Shown here piece after piece: positions 1 through 8,086 of a DNA stretch of 64,000 nt. The notes beneath the pieces were generated by a model, which saw only the letters and a program-made list of their open reading frames with translations, was not told the origin of the DNA and did not search any database. Within the stretch, counting starts at the first letter, position 1, and every line of letters starts with the position of its first letter. The DNA comes from Kiritimatiellia bacterium (lineage in GTDB: Bacteria; Verrucomicrobiota; Kiritimatiellia; JAAZAB01): contig JAQUMN010000002.1 of NCBI GenBank assembly GCA_028718125.1, positions 10,463 through 74,462 on the forward strand. The letters are read 5' to 3'. Position numbers and translations under genes: made by a program.

Positions 1-9
1 CGTTAGTGG

Positions 10-360
10 TTAAATATATCCCCCCCCAGCCCCACCACCCCCACCTCTTGACTGCCCCCCCCCACCGCCACCCGCCACGATCAGAACATCACAAGTCAAT
101 GAACCGCCCGACACGACGAAATTAGTTGTCCCCACATTGGTAAACGTGTGGATGCGGTAATTGCCATTGGTGGTGATTGTTCCTCCGGTTGCCACCGCGC
201 TATTTGTGTTAGTTGAAGCAACAGTTGCGTTAAAGCTCAATTTTTCATAGATCACCGCATTGCTCGATACCGTCAGGTTGTCCACCGCCAAATCTCCCGC
301 CCAGGCCGAGAGGGCCGACAAGAGAACCGCCAATAATGTTATTGCCTTTGTCATTCTCAT
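10..360 (-). CDS. Glycine-rich secreted tail-fibre-like protein, frameshifted, partial at window edge
   Basis: The ORF starts with a clear signal peptide (MRMTKAITLLAVLLSALSAWA) preceded by GGAG 8 bases upstream of the ATG. The mature part (GDLAVDNLTVSS...) is almost identical in DNA to the start of the next gene upstream, followed by the module TTNGNYRIHTFTNVG...CDVLIVAGGG that opens Gly-rich domains of phage-fibre-like proteins. The frame closes at bases 10-12, directly after a run of eight G (coding sense; bases 20-27). With six or nine G the frame would stay open to the window edge, giving ...GGAGGIYLTTN, which fits the paralogue. So this is either a broken gene, a phase-variable gene or an assembly error. 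Function is unknown; a surface or extracellular structural role is inferred. Confidence 0.6.
   Translation of the reverse strand: MRMTKAITLLAVLLSALSAWAGDLAVDNLTVSSNAVIYEKLSFNATVASTNTNSAVATGGTITTNGNYRIHTFTNVGTTNFVVSGGSLTCDVLIVAGGGGGGQSRGGGGGAGGGYI
20..27 (-). repeat. Poly-G(8) homopolymer at the frameshift point
   Basis: Eight consecutive C on the plus strand, i.e. G in the sense of the gene. It lies inside the Gly-rich domain, and the stop codon follows a few codons later. Changing the run by one G up or two G down restores the frame. Confidence 0.75.
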
Positions 361-482
361 GTTTCGTTCTCCACTTGTTCAAGCGCCAAATCGTTTACCC
401 GCTAAACACGAAATAACACTAAAATATGAAGGCAAATATTATTATTCCTTTTTTCGCTCTTTCGTGTCACGGACTTTTTTCT

Positions 483-3191
483 TCACTGATCCGTGTAAAT
501 GCCCATTGGAATATTACCGGCAGGAGCGACAAGTGTAATGGCCGAAACAATATTGGTTCCATCCACGCGGACATTGCCAACCACATGCAATTTTTCCGTC
601 GGATTGTCGGTTCCAATGCCCACCTTGCTCATGAACACGTTGGCACCGGACGAACTGGTCTGGTTGATGCCGTTGGAGGAGATTGACAGCGCGGTAACAT
701 TGCTGGCAGCGGTTATTGAATACCTTACAATTACGATGCCGGAGCCACCATTGCCTCCGGTATAACCACCAGTTGGCCCCCCGCCTGCTCCACCACCGCC
801 GGAACCAGTGTTCGCCATGCCGGGCAACCCGTTTTTGCCATTGGAATCATCGCCGCCATTTCCACCGATGGAATTACCGCCAATGCCAGCGATAGATCCA
901 TATCCATCAACACCATTAACGCTACCACCGCCGCCAGCGGCATAATATGTATTGGAGCCGCTTAAAGATGATTGCTCTCCAATACCGCCATATCCTCCAG
1001 TCTGAACACTTGCATTACCACCAACAGCACCTTTTCCACCGCCGCCGCCAGAAGCCCCGGTTATATCTTGCGGACCGCAGCCTGTTCCTCCATCATTGCC
1101 TTGCCCAACAGGAGATGCCACGCCGCCCATGTAACTCCCCCACATAGCACCACCACCACCAGAACCGCCACCATTACCAGGACTGTCGCCGCTAAATATA
1201 GACCCCCCCGCCCCGCCGCCTTTGCACGTAATGGTGTCAAAAGAAGAATCACCGCCATTATTTCCGTTAGTAACTTCAACCCAACTATTCCATACTCCAA
1301 CTCCGCGAGTACCAATTCCACCCGATCCAACCGTTACTGTATATTCCCCAACCGCAATCATAGATGGGGTAATGTTGGTCATTCCACCAGCCCCGCCACC
1401 ACCTCCGCAATAACTCCCACCTGAACCGCCACCCGCCACGATCAGAACATCACAATTAAGCGTCCCCCCCGACACCGTGAAATTAGCTGTCCCCACATTG
1501 GTAAACGTGTGGATGCGGTAATTGCCATTAGTGGTGATTGTTCCTCCGGTTGCCGTCGCGCTGTTGGTCCAGGTCATAGACGAGCCGCTAATGCTTATTG
1601 TGCCTCCCGCCGCAATTGCATTTGAAACCGTCAGATTATCCACAGTCAAATCACCTGTCCAAGCGGCGCCGGCCGGATTAAAGGCCGAGGAGTCATTCGT
1701 CGCCGCACTCCCCAGTCCGAGATTGGCGCGGGCTGTGGCAGTATTCGCAACATCCGAGAGATTGTTCGAAGCCACCAGCACCCCCTCCAACTGGCCCGCC
1801 GTAATTCCGGTCAACTGGGAACCATCGCCATCCGGTGCAAGAAAGGCTCCTGCGTCATTCGTTGCCGCGGAACCAAGTCCGAGATTGGCGCGAGCGGCAG
1901 CTTGATCGGTAATATCCGAAAGATTGTTTGAGGCTGATAAGCTCCCTGTCCCTGTGGGCCAATTTGTGCGGGTTTCATTGCCCAAGGTAATGGCCGAGGC
2001 GATATTGGTGCCATCCACCCGGGCATTGCCCACCACATGCAACATTTCCGCCGGGTTGTTGGTCCCAATGCCCACCTTGCCCATGAACACGTTGGTACCG
2101 GATGCACTGGTCTGGTTGATGCCGTTGGAGGAGATTGACAGCGTGGCAATATTGCTGGAAGCGGTTATTGAATACCTCACGATCACGATGCCAGACCCGC
2201 CGTGCCCCGACGTTTCACCACCATTCCCCCCTGTACCGCCACCCCCACTACCCGTATTTTTCTGGCCAGATGTTGCTTGATGGTCTGCGTAAGAACCACC
2301 ATCCCCACCAACTCCCGAACCACCTAAGCCTTTTGTTCCCGGATCATATTCGCCGCCGCCTCCACCCCCCGCATAAGCCTGTGCTATCCCAGACATGCTG
2401 TTTGTTATTCCTGTCCCTCCATTTCCACCGCCACTCACCGAGCCGTCTCCTCCTACGGACGCCGCACCACCACCACCACCACCAGAAAATGCATTTGTCC
2501 AGTTTGCGCCAGCACCGCCATCATAACCTTGCCCATTAGTGCCGGCTCCACCAGGATGTACTCCACCACCACCGCCACCAGAACCACCTGCATTTCCGGC
2601 CGTTATACTGTCGTGTCCACCGCCACCGCCACCATACGAGGTGATACTTCCAAAACTTGAATTTTCGCCATCGTTTCCTGTTGCGCCCCAACTAACTCCC
2701 CCCCCTCCATCCCCAACAATAACTGAATAATTACCAACGGCTGCCGCGAATCCATTGGAATAGACATATCCTCCCGCACCGCCTCCACCACCGGTACTGC
2801 CCCCTCCGCTCCCCCCACCCGCCACGATCAGCACATCACAAGGCAATGAACCGCCCGACACGACGAAATTAGTTGTCCCCACATTGGTAAACGTGTGGAT
2901 GCGGTAATTGCCATTGGTGGTGATTGTTCCTCCGGTTGCCACCGCGCTATTCGTGTTAGTTGAAGCAACAGTTGCGTTAAAGCTCAATTTTTCATAGATC
3001 ACCGCATTGCTCGATACCGTCAGGTTGTCCACCGCCAAATCCCCTGCCCAGGCCAAGAGGGCCGGCAGAAGGAAGAAGGACAGAAGACAGACAACGGACA
3101 ACGGATGACAGACGCCAGCCTGGAGAAAACGGAAGACAGACGACGGACGGCGGACGCCAGACAGAAACAGCATTGTCTTTGTTGTTAGCAT
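483..3191 (-). CDS. Large secreted protein with two glycine-rich fibre modules
   Basis: About 902 aa. The ORF-track start is a TTG at 3206; ATG at 3191 is preferred because GGAG lies 9 bases upstream. The signal peptide is unusual: its hydrophobic core is encoded by an inserted GAC-type repeat (see 3071-3168). The mature protein contains two copies of one module: a short beta segment (GDLAVDNLTV), TTNGNYRIHTFTNVG, CDVLIVAGGG, about 200 residues of Gly-rich sequence (roughly 125-325 and 585-807), SGIVIVRYSIT, and then GIGTNNPAEMLHV or GIGTDNPTEKLHV. Between modules are two ARANLGLGSAATND repeats, a motif of phage tail fibres. The GIGTxxP...LHV motif often precedes an S74 endosialidase-type chaperone, which is absent; the protein ends abruptly after the second motif (GIYTDQ), perhaps truncated. 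Likely extracellular; function unknown. Confidence 0.8.
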   Translation of the reverse strand: MLTTKTMLFLSGVRRPSSVFRFLQAGVCHPLSVVCLLSFFLLPALLAWAGDLAVDNLTVSSNAVIYEKLSFNATVASTNTNSAVATGGTITTNGNYRIHTFTNVGTTNFVVSGGSLPCDVLIVAGGGSGGGSTGGGGGAGGYVYSNGFAAAVGNYSVIVGDGGGGVSWGATGNDGENSSFGSITSYGGGGGGHDSITAGNAGGSGGGGGGVHPGGAGTNGQGYDGGAGANWTNAFSGGGGGGAASVGGDGSVSGGGNGGTGITNSMSGIAQAYAGGGGGGEYDPGTKGLGGSGVGGDGGSYADHQATSGQKNTGSGGGGTGGNGGETSGHGGSGIVIVRYSITASSNIATLSISSNGINQTSASGTNVFMGKVGIGTNNPAEMLHVVGNARVDGTNIASAITLGNETRTNWPTGTGSLSASNNLSDITDQAAARANLGLGSAATNDAGAFLAPDGDGSQLTGITAGQLEGVLVASNNLSDVANTATARANLGLGSAATNDSSAFNPAGAAWTGDLTVDNLTVSNAIAAGGTISISGSSMTWTNSATATGGTITTNGNYRIHTFTNVGTANFTVSGGTLNCDVLIVAGGGSGGSYCGGGGGAGGMTNITPSMIAVGEYTVTVGSGGIGTRGVGVWNSWVEVTNGNNGGDSSFDTITCKGGGAGGSIFSGDSPGNGGGSGGGGAMWGSYMGGVASPVGQGNDGGTGCGPQDITGASGGGGGKGAVGGNASVQTGGYGGIGEQSSLSGSNTYYAAGGGGSVNGVDGYGSIAGIGGNSIGGNGGDDSNGKNGLPGMANTGSGGGGAGGGPTGGYTGGNGGSGIVIVRYSITAASNVTALSISSNGINQTSSSGANVFMSKVGIGTDNPTEKLHVVGNVRVDGTNIVSAITLVAPAGNIPMGIYTDQ
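3071..3168. repeat. Dispersed GACAGACGAC-type purine-rich repeat (signal-peptide copy)
   Basis: A purine-rich, roughly trinucleotide-periodic stretch (gacagacgacggacggcgg and similar). It lies inside the 5' end of the 902-aa gene and in the sense strand encodes the pieces VRRPSSVF and HPLSVVCLL of the signal peptide. Related copies lie at 4765-4790, 9271-9330 and 56229-56255. Confidence 0.7.
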
Positions 3192-3206
3192 GGCTTTAAT
3201 CTCCAA

Positions 3207-3453
3207 GGTATTGCGTGCGTCATTCTTAATATGTATCTCGTAAAGCTTTAACGTTTCTTGACAAGGACTTCAGTGGAGGTTAGTACCACATGAAAAACCG
3301 CTAAGAAAAACAAGCATTTAACCACGGATATCACGGATGACACTGATAATTAATGCGTTAACGATGGCTCGTAAAGGTGAATATTTATTCTTTTTTCGCG
3401 TCTTTTAGCGTATTTCCTCCGTAAGGCGGACAAGTCGCGGGCTATCTTTTCTT
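3207..3453. other. Intergenic spacer, no gene seen
   Basis: About 250 bases between the two secreted-protein genes. It holds a short stretch (aaccacggatatcacggat) of a type often dispersed in metagenome-derived genomes, and AT-rich sequence. I see no ORF, RNA gene or clear terminator. Confidence 0.4.
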
Positions 3454-4680
3454 TTATAACTTTACATTTCCCTCAATTACCACCCTTACGTTTTTTCCAC
3501 GGAGATCGAGGTTTTCGTTGTAAGTCCCGGATTCGATGACCAGGGTGTGAGCGGCATCCGCATCAACCGCGGCCATGCCTTTGCGAATCGTCTTCTTCGG
3601 GCCGGCCTTCTTCCCGGAAATGGCCGACGCCCGGCCCGTAAAGGTGTCGTTGCCCCGCGCATGATCCACGTAGATAATACCTGCATTACCCGTGTCTTCA
3701 TCCTCGCCATCGTCTACATCCGGTTCGGGCGGCACATATATGTTCGTATTCGTTGTATGAAAACAGGCTTCATAGTCACTGACTCCGTCGCCATTGCTAT
3801 CCACGCAGTAGTCAGAGGTCCCCAGTTGTTTTTCCTGGTCAGCATCAAGGCCATCGCCGTCTTCATCAATGTAAAGCAATCCTTCATAAACGATGACCTC
3901 GCCTTCCATTCTCGCCCGTTCGACTGCGCTCCGGACCAAGCCGGATAACTCGCCGCATCGCATATGAATGACGGCCGCATCGGGACATGTTGCCGTCGGA
4001 ATATCGAGGATGACGACGGCCTCCGCATTGCTCCCGGTCATCAGGTTGCCATACAGATTTTCGACCACGACCGCGCCATTGGTATCCAGCAGGTCAACAG
4101 AGAGCGAAGCATTTCCGGCAACCAGATAATGAACGGCATATCGCAGATTGTTGGTCAAGATTGTCAGGTCAAGATCAATGGATAAACTCGCTACACCGCC
4201 CGCCTGTGGCGCGGCCAGATCGCCCGCACCCGCCGATGCGTACCAAAACGACTGCGTCGTTGTTGGATCAACCATCCATTCGCCGCCATTTTTATATGCG
4301 GCCAGAAAAAAGTCGGGGTGCGCATAATCGTATTGGTCACCCGTCGTGAATTGCGGCGAACCCCATTGAATGTAGGCCCGGCTGATGGGGTTTGCATCCA
4401 CATCATCCTCGAATCCATCGTGATCGGTATCGGGCGCAAAGGGGTCCGTCAGCCGAGCGAATTCCTGCCGGCTATTCAAACGATCGCCGTCGTAATCCAA
4501 GTAAGTGTCGGCGGGATTGGTGGGATTCAGGCCAAAGAATAGCTCGTAGGTTTCGTAGGCGTCCATCACACAACCGCCATCTGCACTAAGCTCCGATGTC
4601 TGGTTATAGGCAGCCGCACCAATCAGCGCCAAAGCGGATACCAGGATCGGAATACGCGATGACGGTCGCATGTATTTCAT
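3454..4680 (-). CDS. Secreted Ca-binding (thrombospondin type 3-like) protein with C-terminal beta-helix start
   Basis: 408 aa with an N-terminal signal peptide (hydrophobic ILVSALALIGAAAY). Two clusters of D-x-D-G-D loops, around residues 62-98 (DYDGDRLNSRQEF, DTDHDGFEDD) and 270-303 (DEDGDGLDADQE, DSNGDGVSDYE), are thrombospondin type-3/dockerin-like calcium sites. The middle is a beta-rich domain of unknown family. From about residue 330, IYVDHARGNDTFTG...GPKKTIRKGM resembles the first coils of DUF1565/right-handed beta-helix proteins, but the protein ends after about 75 residues of this domain, far short of a full helix. It may be truncated, or the helix start may be used alone. Likely an extracellular or surface protein. 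Confidence 0.7.
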   Translation of the reverse strand: MKYMRPSSRIPILVSALALIGAAAYNQTSELSADGGCVMDAYETYELFFGLNPTNPADTYLDYDGDRLNSRQEFARLTDPFAPDTDHDGFEDDVDANPISRAYIQWGSPQFTTGDQYDYAHPDFFLAAYKNGGEWMVDPTTTQSFWYASAGAGDLAAPQAGGVASLSIDLDLTILTNNLRYAVHYLVAGNASLSVDLLDTNGAVVVENLYGNLMTGSNAEAVVILDIPTATCPDAAVIHMRCGELSGLVRSAVERARMEGEVIVYEGLLYIDEDGDGLDADQEKQLGTSDYCVDSNGDGVSDYEACFHTTNTNIYVPPEPDVDDGEDEDTGNAGIIYVDHARGNDTFTGRASAISGKKAGPKKTIRKGMAAVDADAAHTLVIESGTYNENLDLRGKNVRVVIEGNVKL

Positions 4681-5021
4681 ATCAAAACCTCGTTAACCAA
4701 CGGGGTTGACCGAAATTCAATGGCCAATGGAAAACGGCTTGACAATTTGGAGAGCCGAACTAATGGCTGACAGACGACAGACGACTGAAATCGAATTGAT
4801 TTGTCTCATGTCGCCCCCAAGAAGAAATCAGATCGTTACTGATTTTTATTTTCATACTCTATTGTTTTCTCATATTCGTGTCAATGGTTTTTAAATTTTT
4901 CGTATTCTCAATTGCGCGGGTATAGAGGCTATAGCCGGTGTTCAGCCAGAGGCTGACCCGTCTGGCGGAAAAAACCGGCTCTATCGCCTACATGCCCTGC
5001 GCGAGTTGACGAATATTCGAA
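4681..5021. other. Intergenic region with hairpin and dispersed-repeat fragments
   Basis: 341 bases without a gene. They contain a GACAGACGACAGACGAC repeat fragment (4765-4790), an AT-rich stretch (4830-4915), an imperfect long hairpin (4921-4988; outer arms atagccggt / accggctctat, inner cagcc-aga-ggctg) and a gattcgctgattcg-like stretch that forms the last codons of the next gene. Confidence 0.45.
4765..4790. repeat. Dispersed GACAGACGAC-type repeat fragment
   Basis: Short intergenic copy (gctgacagacgacagacga) of the purine-rich repeat also found at 3071-3168, 9271-9330 and 56229-56255. Confidence 0.55.
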
Positions 5022-5738
5022 TCAGCGAATCATCGAATAGCCCCACCTCCACGCCGCCATCAGCGCTTGTCCGCAGACGCCCCAGACAACCGCCTGATCG
5101 CCTGCCAGGCGCCGGATCAAATCCTGCAACGTCAGGGGCGACACCGCCAGCAGAACCAGGCAGACCCCCAGCATATTCATGAGGTAGATCGCGCTGAACG
5201 AAAACAGGCGGCCATAATCGCGCACATCCTGCTGGCCCTGGGCCAGGGCATAAATCGTGAACACGTAATGAAACCCCAACGTAAACCCGACGAGCCCGAG
5301 CCAGCAGAGGACATAGGGGCGCAAATCGAAAAAAACCAGCAGGAGGTAATACGCAATGATAACGACAAAGGTATAGAGGGGGAAGAAATACGGGGCCAGG
5401 GCGATGAGCCAGTTGCTTTGCGATAATTTAACATGGCCGCTGCTCGCACCCACACGCAGGCCGGAAATTCGCGCTCCCAGGAGCGTGCCCCAGAGCGCGT
5501 GCGTCAACTCATGCGCCAGCACATAAAGCCGCACCGGCGCCGGCAAGGCCCAGAACACAAAAATGGCCGCCGCCACGCCCGCGGCAACCATCAGGAACGG
5601 ACGTGCTCCGCCCGTAATGGACAAAGCCGCGGAGGCGGCGATACTCGCCACCACCGTGCGCGTCAAGGCAATGCCGCAGGGAATCAACAGAAGGCCGATG
5701 CAAAAGCGAAGATACGCGCCAGATTTATATTCCGCCAT
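5022..5738 (-). CDS. M50-like integral membrane metalloprotease
   Basis: 238 aa, mostly hydrophobic, with about six membrane segments. A zinc-protease motif HELTH occurs near residue 76 (VLAHELTHALWG), inside or at the edge of a membrane helix as in M50/M50B-type site-2 proteases. A second conserved-looking patch (NWLIALAPYFFPLY) follows about 30 residues later; the usual NxxPxPxLDG motif with the third zinc ligand is not obvious. Peptidase activity is therefore likely but unproven. No PDZ or CBS domain is present. It is divergent from rpsT with about 105 bases between the genes. The last residues (SMIR) come from a low-complexity gattcg repeat. Confidence 0.65.
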   Translation of the reverse strand: MAEYKSGAYLRFCIGLLLIPCGIALTRTVVASIAASAALSITGGARPFLMVAAGVAAAIFVFWALPAPVRLYVLAHELTHALWGTLLGARISGLRVGASSGHVKLSQSNWLIALAPYFFPLYTFVVIIAYYLLLVFFDLRPYVLCWLGLVGFTLGFHYVFTIYALAQGQQDVRDYGRLFSFSAIYLMNMLGVCLVLLAVSPLTLQDLIRRLAGDQAVVWGVCGQALMAAWRWGYSMIR

Positions 5739-5843
5739 AATTTTAAATCCGCGCTTGACTTCCCCGGGTCAATGTTTCACATTACACGCCGTTGCCGTAA
5801 ATCTAATGCCAGCACAACCGGACCAGAGCATGGAGTTGACAAT

Positions 5844-6119
5844 ATGCCTAACATTCACAGTGCCGTTAAGCGCATGCGCGTTGCGGAAAAAGCGCGACTG
5901 ATCAACAGGGCCGCCAAATCCAAAATCAACACGATTCGTCGCCAGCTTTTCGAGATCTGCGCGGCCAACGATGCGGCGAAAAGCAGCAAGGCGTTCAGTG
6001 ATTACTGCTCGGCCCTCGATAAAGCCGCCATCAAGGGCATTATCAAGAAAAATACCGCCATGCGCCGGAAACGTCGCGCAGCGGCTAAGATCGCGCTACT
6101 GGCCAAAGCCAAGACCTGA
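5844..6119 (+). CDS. rpsT: 30S ribosomal protein S20
   Basis: 91 aa, the normal length for bS20, which binds 16S rRNA in the small-subunit body. The sequence is Lys/Arg/Ala rich and begins MPNIHSAVKRMRVAEKARL, the standard S20 N-terminus, with the helical-hairpin pattern and a basic C-terminus (MRRKRRAAAKIALLAKAKT). GGAG lies 8 bases before the ATG. The longer ORF in the track (5433-6119) is only an in-frame upstream extension. A possible -35 (ttgact, 5755-5760) lies upstream, but the -10 is weak. Confidence 0.95.
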   Translation: MPNIHSAVKRMRVAEKARLINRAAKSKINTIRRQLFEICAANDAAKSSKAFSDYCSALDKAAIKGIIKKNTAMRRKRRAAAKIALLAKAKT

Positions 6120-6181
6120 TCGCCGAATTGATCGGCGGGTGCAAATACCCAATGCGGGCTGACGCTCGCAACCCAAGGGAG

Positions 6182-6221
6182 GGCGGGCATGTTGCCCGCC
6201 ACGGACAGCGACACGCTGTCC
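6182..6221. repeat. Pair of adjacent perfect hairpins (palindromic repeat)
   Basis: Two hairpins side by side: ggcgggca-tgt-tgcccgcc (6182-6200) and ggacagcg-aca-cgctgtcc (6203-6221). They sit in the convergent space between rpsT and the LptE-like gene. There is no T-run, so they look like dispersed palindromic repeats, perhaps acting as a two-way terminator. Confidence 0.6.
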
Positions 6222-6333
6222 CTCCCAAAAACATACACAGGCAAACGTGTATCTGTGTTTCCGTCGTCCCGCCTTCGCCAAGGCTATTGCGGGCAGGCCG
6301 GCGTCTGTCCGACGTCCTACGCTCCCCGGCCGC

Positions 6334-6849
6334 TTACCAGGTTTCCACCACTTTTTCGACAATCCGCTTGGCCAGGTCTTCCGATGCGGCGGGAATGGCA
6401 GCGCGCTTGGAGCTGTTGAGATTGCCTATAAATACAAACGTGGATTCACCGATTACGGAAGCCTCGTTCATGATTTCGCGGGACTTGGCGCGTTTGAGCA
6501 CAAACGATACATGCAGGGTCAGCCGGTATTCGTTTGGCTTGGCCTTGTCAATCGTCTGGTCATAACGCAAGGGCGTCAGCGTCATGGCGTTCAAAGTGGT
6601 TTCCAGAATAACGTCGGCCTCGTTGCCGGGCACGATCCGCAAAGTGCCGTCCTTCTGAAACTCCGCGATGGTCGCGTTGGTGGTGTCAATTTCCAGCAGG
6701 GGTTCGTTGCACTTGTTGATAAAAAGTTTCACATAAATGGCTTTCACATCCGGCGGCAGGGTGCTGCCCAGACGGTAGCCCACGCACCCCGGCAGTATCG
6801 GCAGAACGAGCGCCAGCCCCAGCATCATTGCCGTATATCTGTAAATCAT
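6334..6849 (-). CDS. LptE-like LPS-assembly lipoprotein
   Basis: 171 aa counting from the ATG at 6849, which overlaps the stop of the upstream TPR gene (ATGA). The N-terminus is a lipoprotein signal with lipobox LPGC, followed by VGYRLGSTLPPDVKAIYVKLF, matching LptE (GYxLxxxLP...I.V..F.N). LptE plugs the LptD barrel and delivers LPS to the outer surface. The rest (ADVILETTLNAMTLTPLRYD, YRLTLHVSFVL, ESTFVFIGNLNSSKRAAIPAASEDLAKRIVEKVVE) fits the family's beta-alpha layout and length. Linkage to a TPR envelope protein supports an outer-membrane role. No lptD is in the window. Confidence 0.75.
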   Translation of the reverse strand: MIYRYTAMMLGLALVLPILPGCVGYRLGSTLPPDVKAIYVKLFINKCNEPLLEIDTTNATIAEFQKDGTLRIVPGNEADVILETTLNAMTLTPLRYDQTIDKAKPNEYRLTLHVSFVLKRAKSREIMNEASVIGESTFVFIGNLNSSKRAAIPAASEDLAKRIVEKVVETW

Positions 6850-7862
6850 GGATTTTTTCCCTGTTGCTGATTGATCGCCTCGATACGCACATGGGCCTTT
6901 TCCGCCCATGCCGAACGGGGAAATTCGTCAATCACCCGCTCATAACATATCCGGGCAGCAACCAGACTGTTGCTATGCTCCTGCTTGTCGCTGGTAAACT
7001 TGGCGGTATGATCATAGAGTGCGGCCTGACCATACAGGCCGCCTGCCAGCTCGCCCTGGAGCTCCGTCAAATACTTCCGTGCCTCCGCCGCGCTGTCGCT
7101 ATAAGGATACCAATCAAGGAATCCCTGCAGCGCGGCCACGGCATTTTCGCGCAAATCCAAGGCCACGGGATTTTCGCGGGAATACTCATAACAGCATCGC
7201 CCCTGGCTGAACAGAGCCTGCTCCGCCAGGGGGCTCACGGAATAGCGCTGATGATAGGTGCCGTAGGCTTCTATGGCCAGATCGTATTGCTTGGTCTTTT
7301 CATAAATCCGCGCGATGCGAAATTGCAGTTCGGCCGCTCGCTTCCACTGGGTGCCGTTCCGGATCAGCTTCTCGAACAAGGGGATGGCCTCTTCCGGCGC
7401 CTGGTACTTGACAAAGAGGAAATGCCGGTCTTGCGTGGCTATGGCATCCGCAATGGCATACATGCGATCCATAACCTCGTTATACGGGAAAAAACCGGCA
7501 TAGGCCTCCACCAGAAACTGATATTCGTTAAAGGCCTTGGCCGGCTTGCCGCGCTCTTCCAGCAGGCGGCAGTAAGTCAATTGCGCCGCAGGCGCTTGCG
7601 AGGATTCCGGCCAGGCATTCACCAGCGCCAGGCAGGCTTTCGAGGCCCGGATGGTGTGGCCGGCGTCCTTGAGCTCGTTGATCCAGGCTAATTGTGCTTC
7701 CGGAGTCGCCTCGGCCGGCCGGTAACTCTCCCACCAGCTCAAGTCGTGCCGGGCTTGCTTGGTCTCTTCCTTTTTAACTTCTTCTGCCCAGGCCCCGCTT
7801 GTCAGCGCAAAAAGCAGGAGACCGGACATAGCGGCGAATATGATATGCTTCCACTGTTGCAT
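6846..7862 (-). CDS. Secreted TPR-repeat envelope protein (BamD/YbgF-like)
   Basis: 338 aa from the ATG at 7862 (MQQWKHIIFAAMSGLLLFA), which begins a proper signal peptide ending near SGAWA. The track start at 8000 reads through a dispersed repeat (SSEVETSLLGWHTVAVLHV...) and is rejected. The mature part is made of helical pairs typical of tetratricopeptide repeats (APAAQLTYCRLLEERGKPAKAFNEYQFLV, RAAELQFRIARIYEKTKQYDLAIEAYGTYHQRY, AEQALFSQGRCCYEYS), in the style of BamD or the Tol-associated CpoB/YbgF. It overlaps the LptE-like gene by 4 bases, so the two are translationally coupled. It is probably a periplasmic scaffold; the partner is unknown. Confidence 0.75.
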   Translation of the reverse strand: MQQWKHIIFAAMSGLLLFALTSGAWAEEVKKEETKQARHDLSWWESYRPAEATPEAQLAWINELKDAGHTIRASKACLALVNAWPESSQAPAAQLTYCRLLEERGKPAKAFNEYQFLVEAYAGFFPYNEVMDRMYAIADAIATQDRHFLFVKYQAPEEAIPLFEKLIRNGTQWKRAAELQFRIARIYEKTKQYDLAIEAYGTYHQRYSVSPLAEQALFSQGRCCYEYSRENPVALDLRENAVAALQGFLDWYPYSDSAAEARKYLTELQGELAGGLYGQAALYDHTAKFTSDKQEHSNSLVAARICYERVIDEFPRSAWAEKAHVRIEAINQQQGKNP

Positions 7863-7974
7863 GAAGGATACATTAAGAACCTCCGCATACGCCGTCAAGC
7901 GGAGAATGCCGGAATTCTGCCGGAATTCGGAATACCTCAGAACATGGAGGACAGCCACGGTGTGCCACCCAAGC

Positions 7975-8041
7975 AGAGATGTCTCGACTTCGCTCGACAT
8001 GACACATAGAAAAGGTCATTCCGAGCGCATGCGAGGAATTT
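7975..8041. repeat. Dispersed inverted repeat (tctcgacttcgctcg / cgagcgcatgcgagg)
   Basis: Two arms, gatgtctcgacttcgctcgac at 7978 and gtcattccgagcgcatgcgagg from 8015, are approximate reverse complements and could fold into a long hairpin. They belong to a repeat type I know as scattered through many environmental genomes. The first arm supplies the false N-terminal extension of the TPR ORF. Confidence 0.55.
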
Positions 8042-8086
8042 CGCCGACGACGGGACGGCGGCTGACCTCAGGCTGCTCCCTGATCG

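Noticed and set aside
760-1430. CRISPR-like or minisatellite array
   Set aside because: The repetitive look comes from Gly codons (ggn) in a coding Gly-rich domain; there are no fixed-length repeats with unique spacers.
2135-2539. Plus-strand His-rich ORF (poly-His stretches)
   Set aside because: It is the antisense shadow of the Gly-rich 902-aa gene: GGN codons read backwards give CCN/CAC-type codons. No ribosome site or homology pattern.
483-3191. Phage tail-fibre operon or prophage
   Set aside because: Fibre-like motifs are present, but no baseplate, tail, integrase, lysis or S74 chaperone gene occurs in the window.
5755-5785. Sigma-70 promoter for rpsT
   Set aside because: A good -35 (ttgact) is present, but no -10 close to TATAAT at the right distance, so I did not list it as a feature.
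5433-5843. N-terminal extension of the rpsT ORF (track start 5433)
   Set aside because: S20 begins at MPNIHSAVK with a good ribosome site; the extension is antisense to the M50-like gene.
6120-6140. Rho-independent terminator after rpsT
   Set aside because: A six-base hairpin (cgccga-attga-tcggcg) exists directly after the stop, but it is not followed by a T-run.
7863-8000. N-terminal extension of the TPR-protein ORF
   Set aside because: It is encoded by a dispersed repeat, has no signal peptide, and a proper signal peptide begins at the internal Met (7862).
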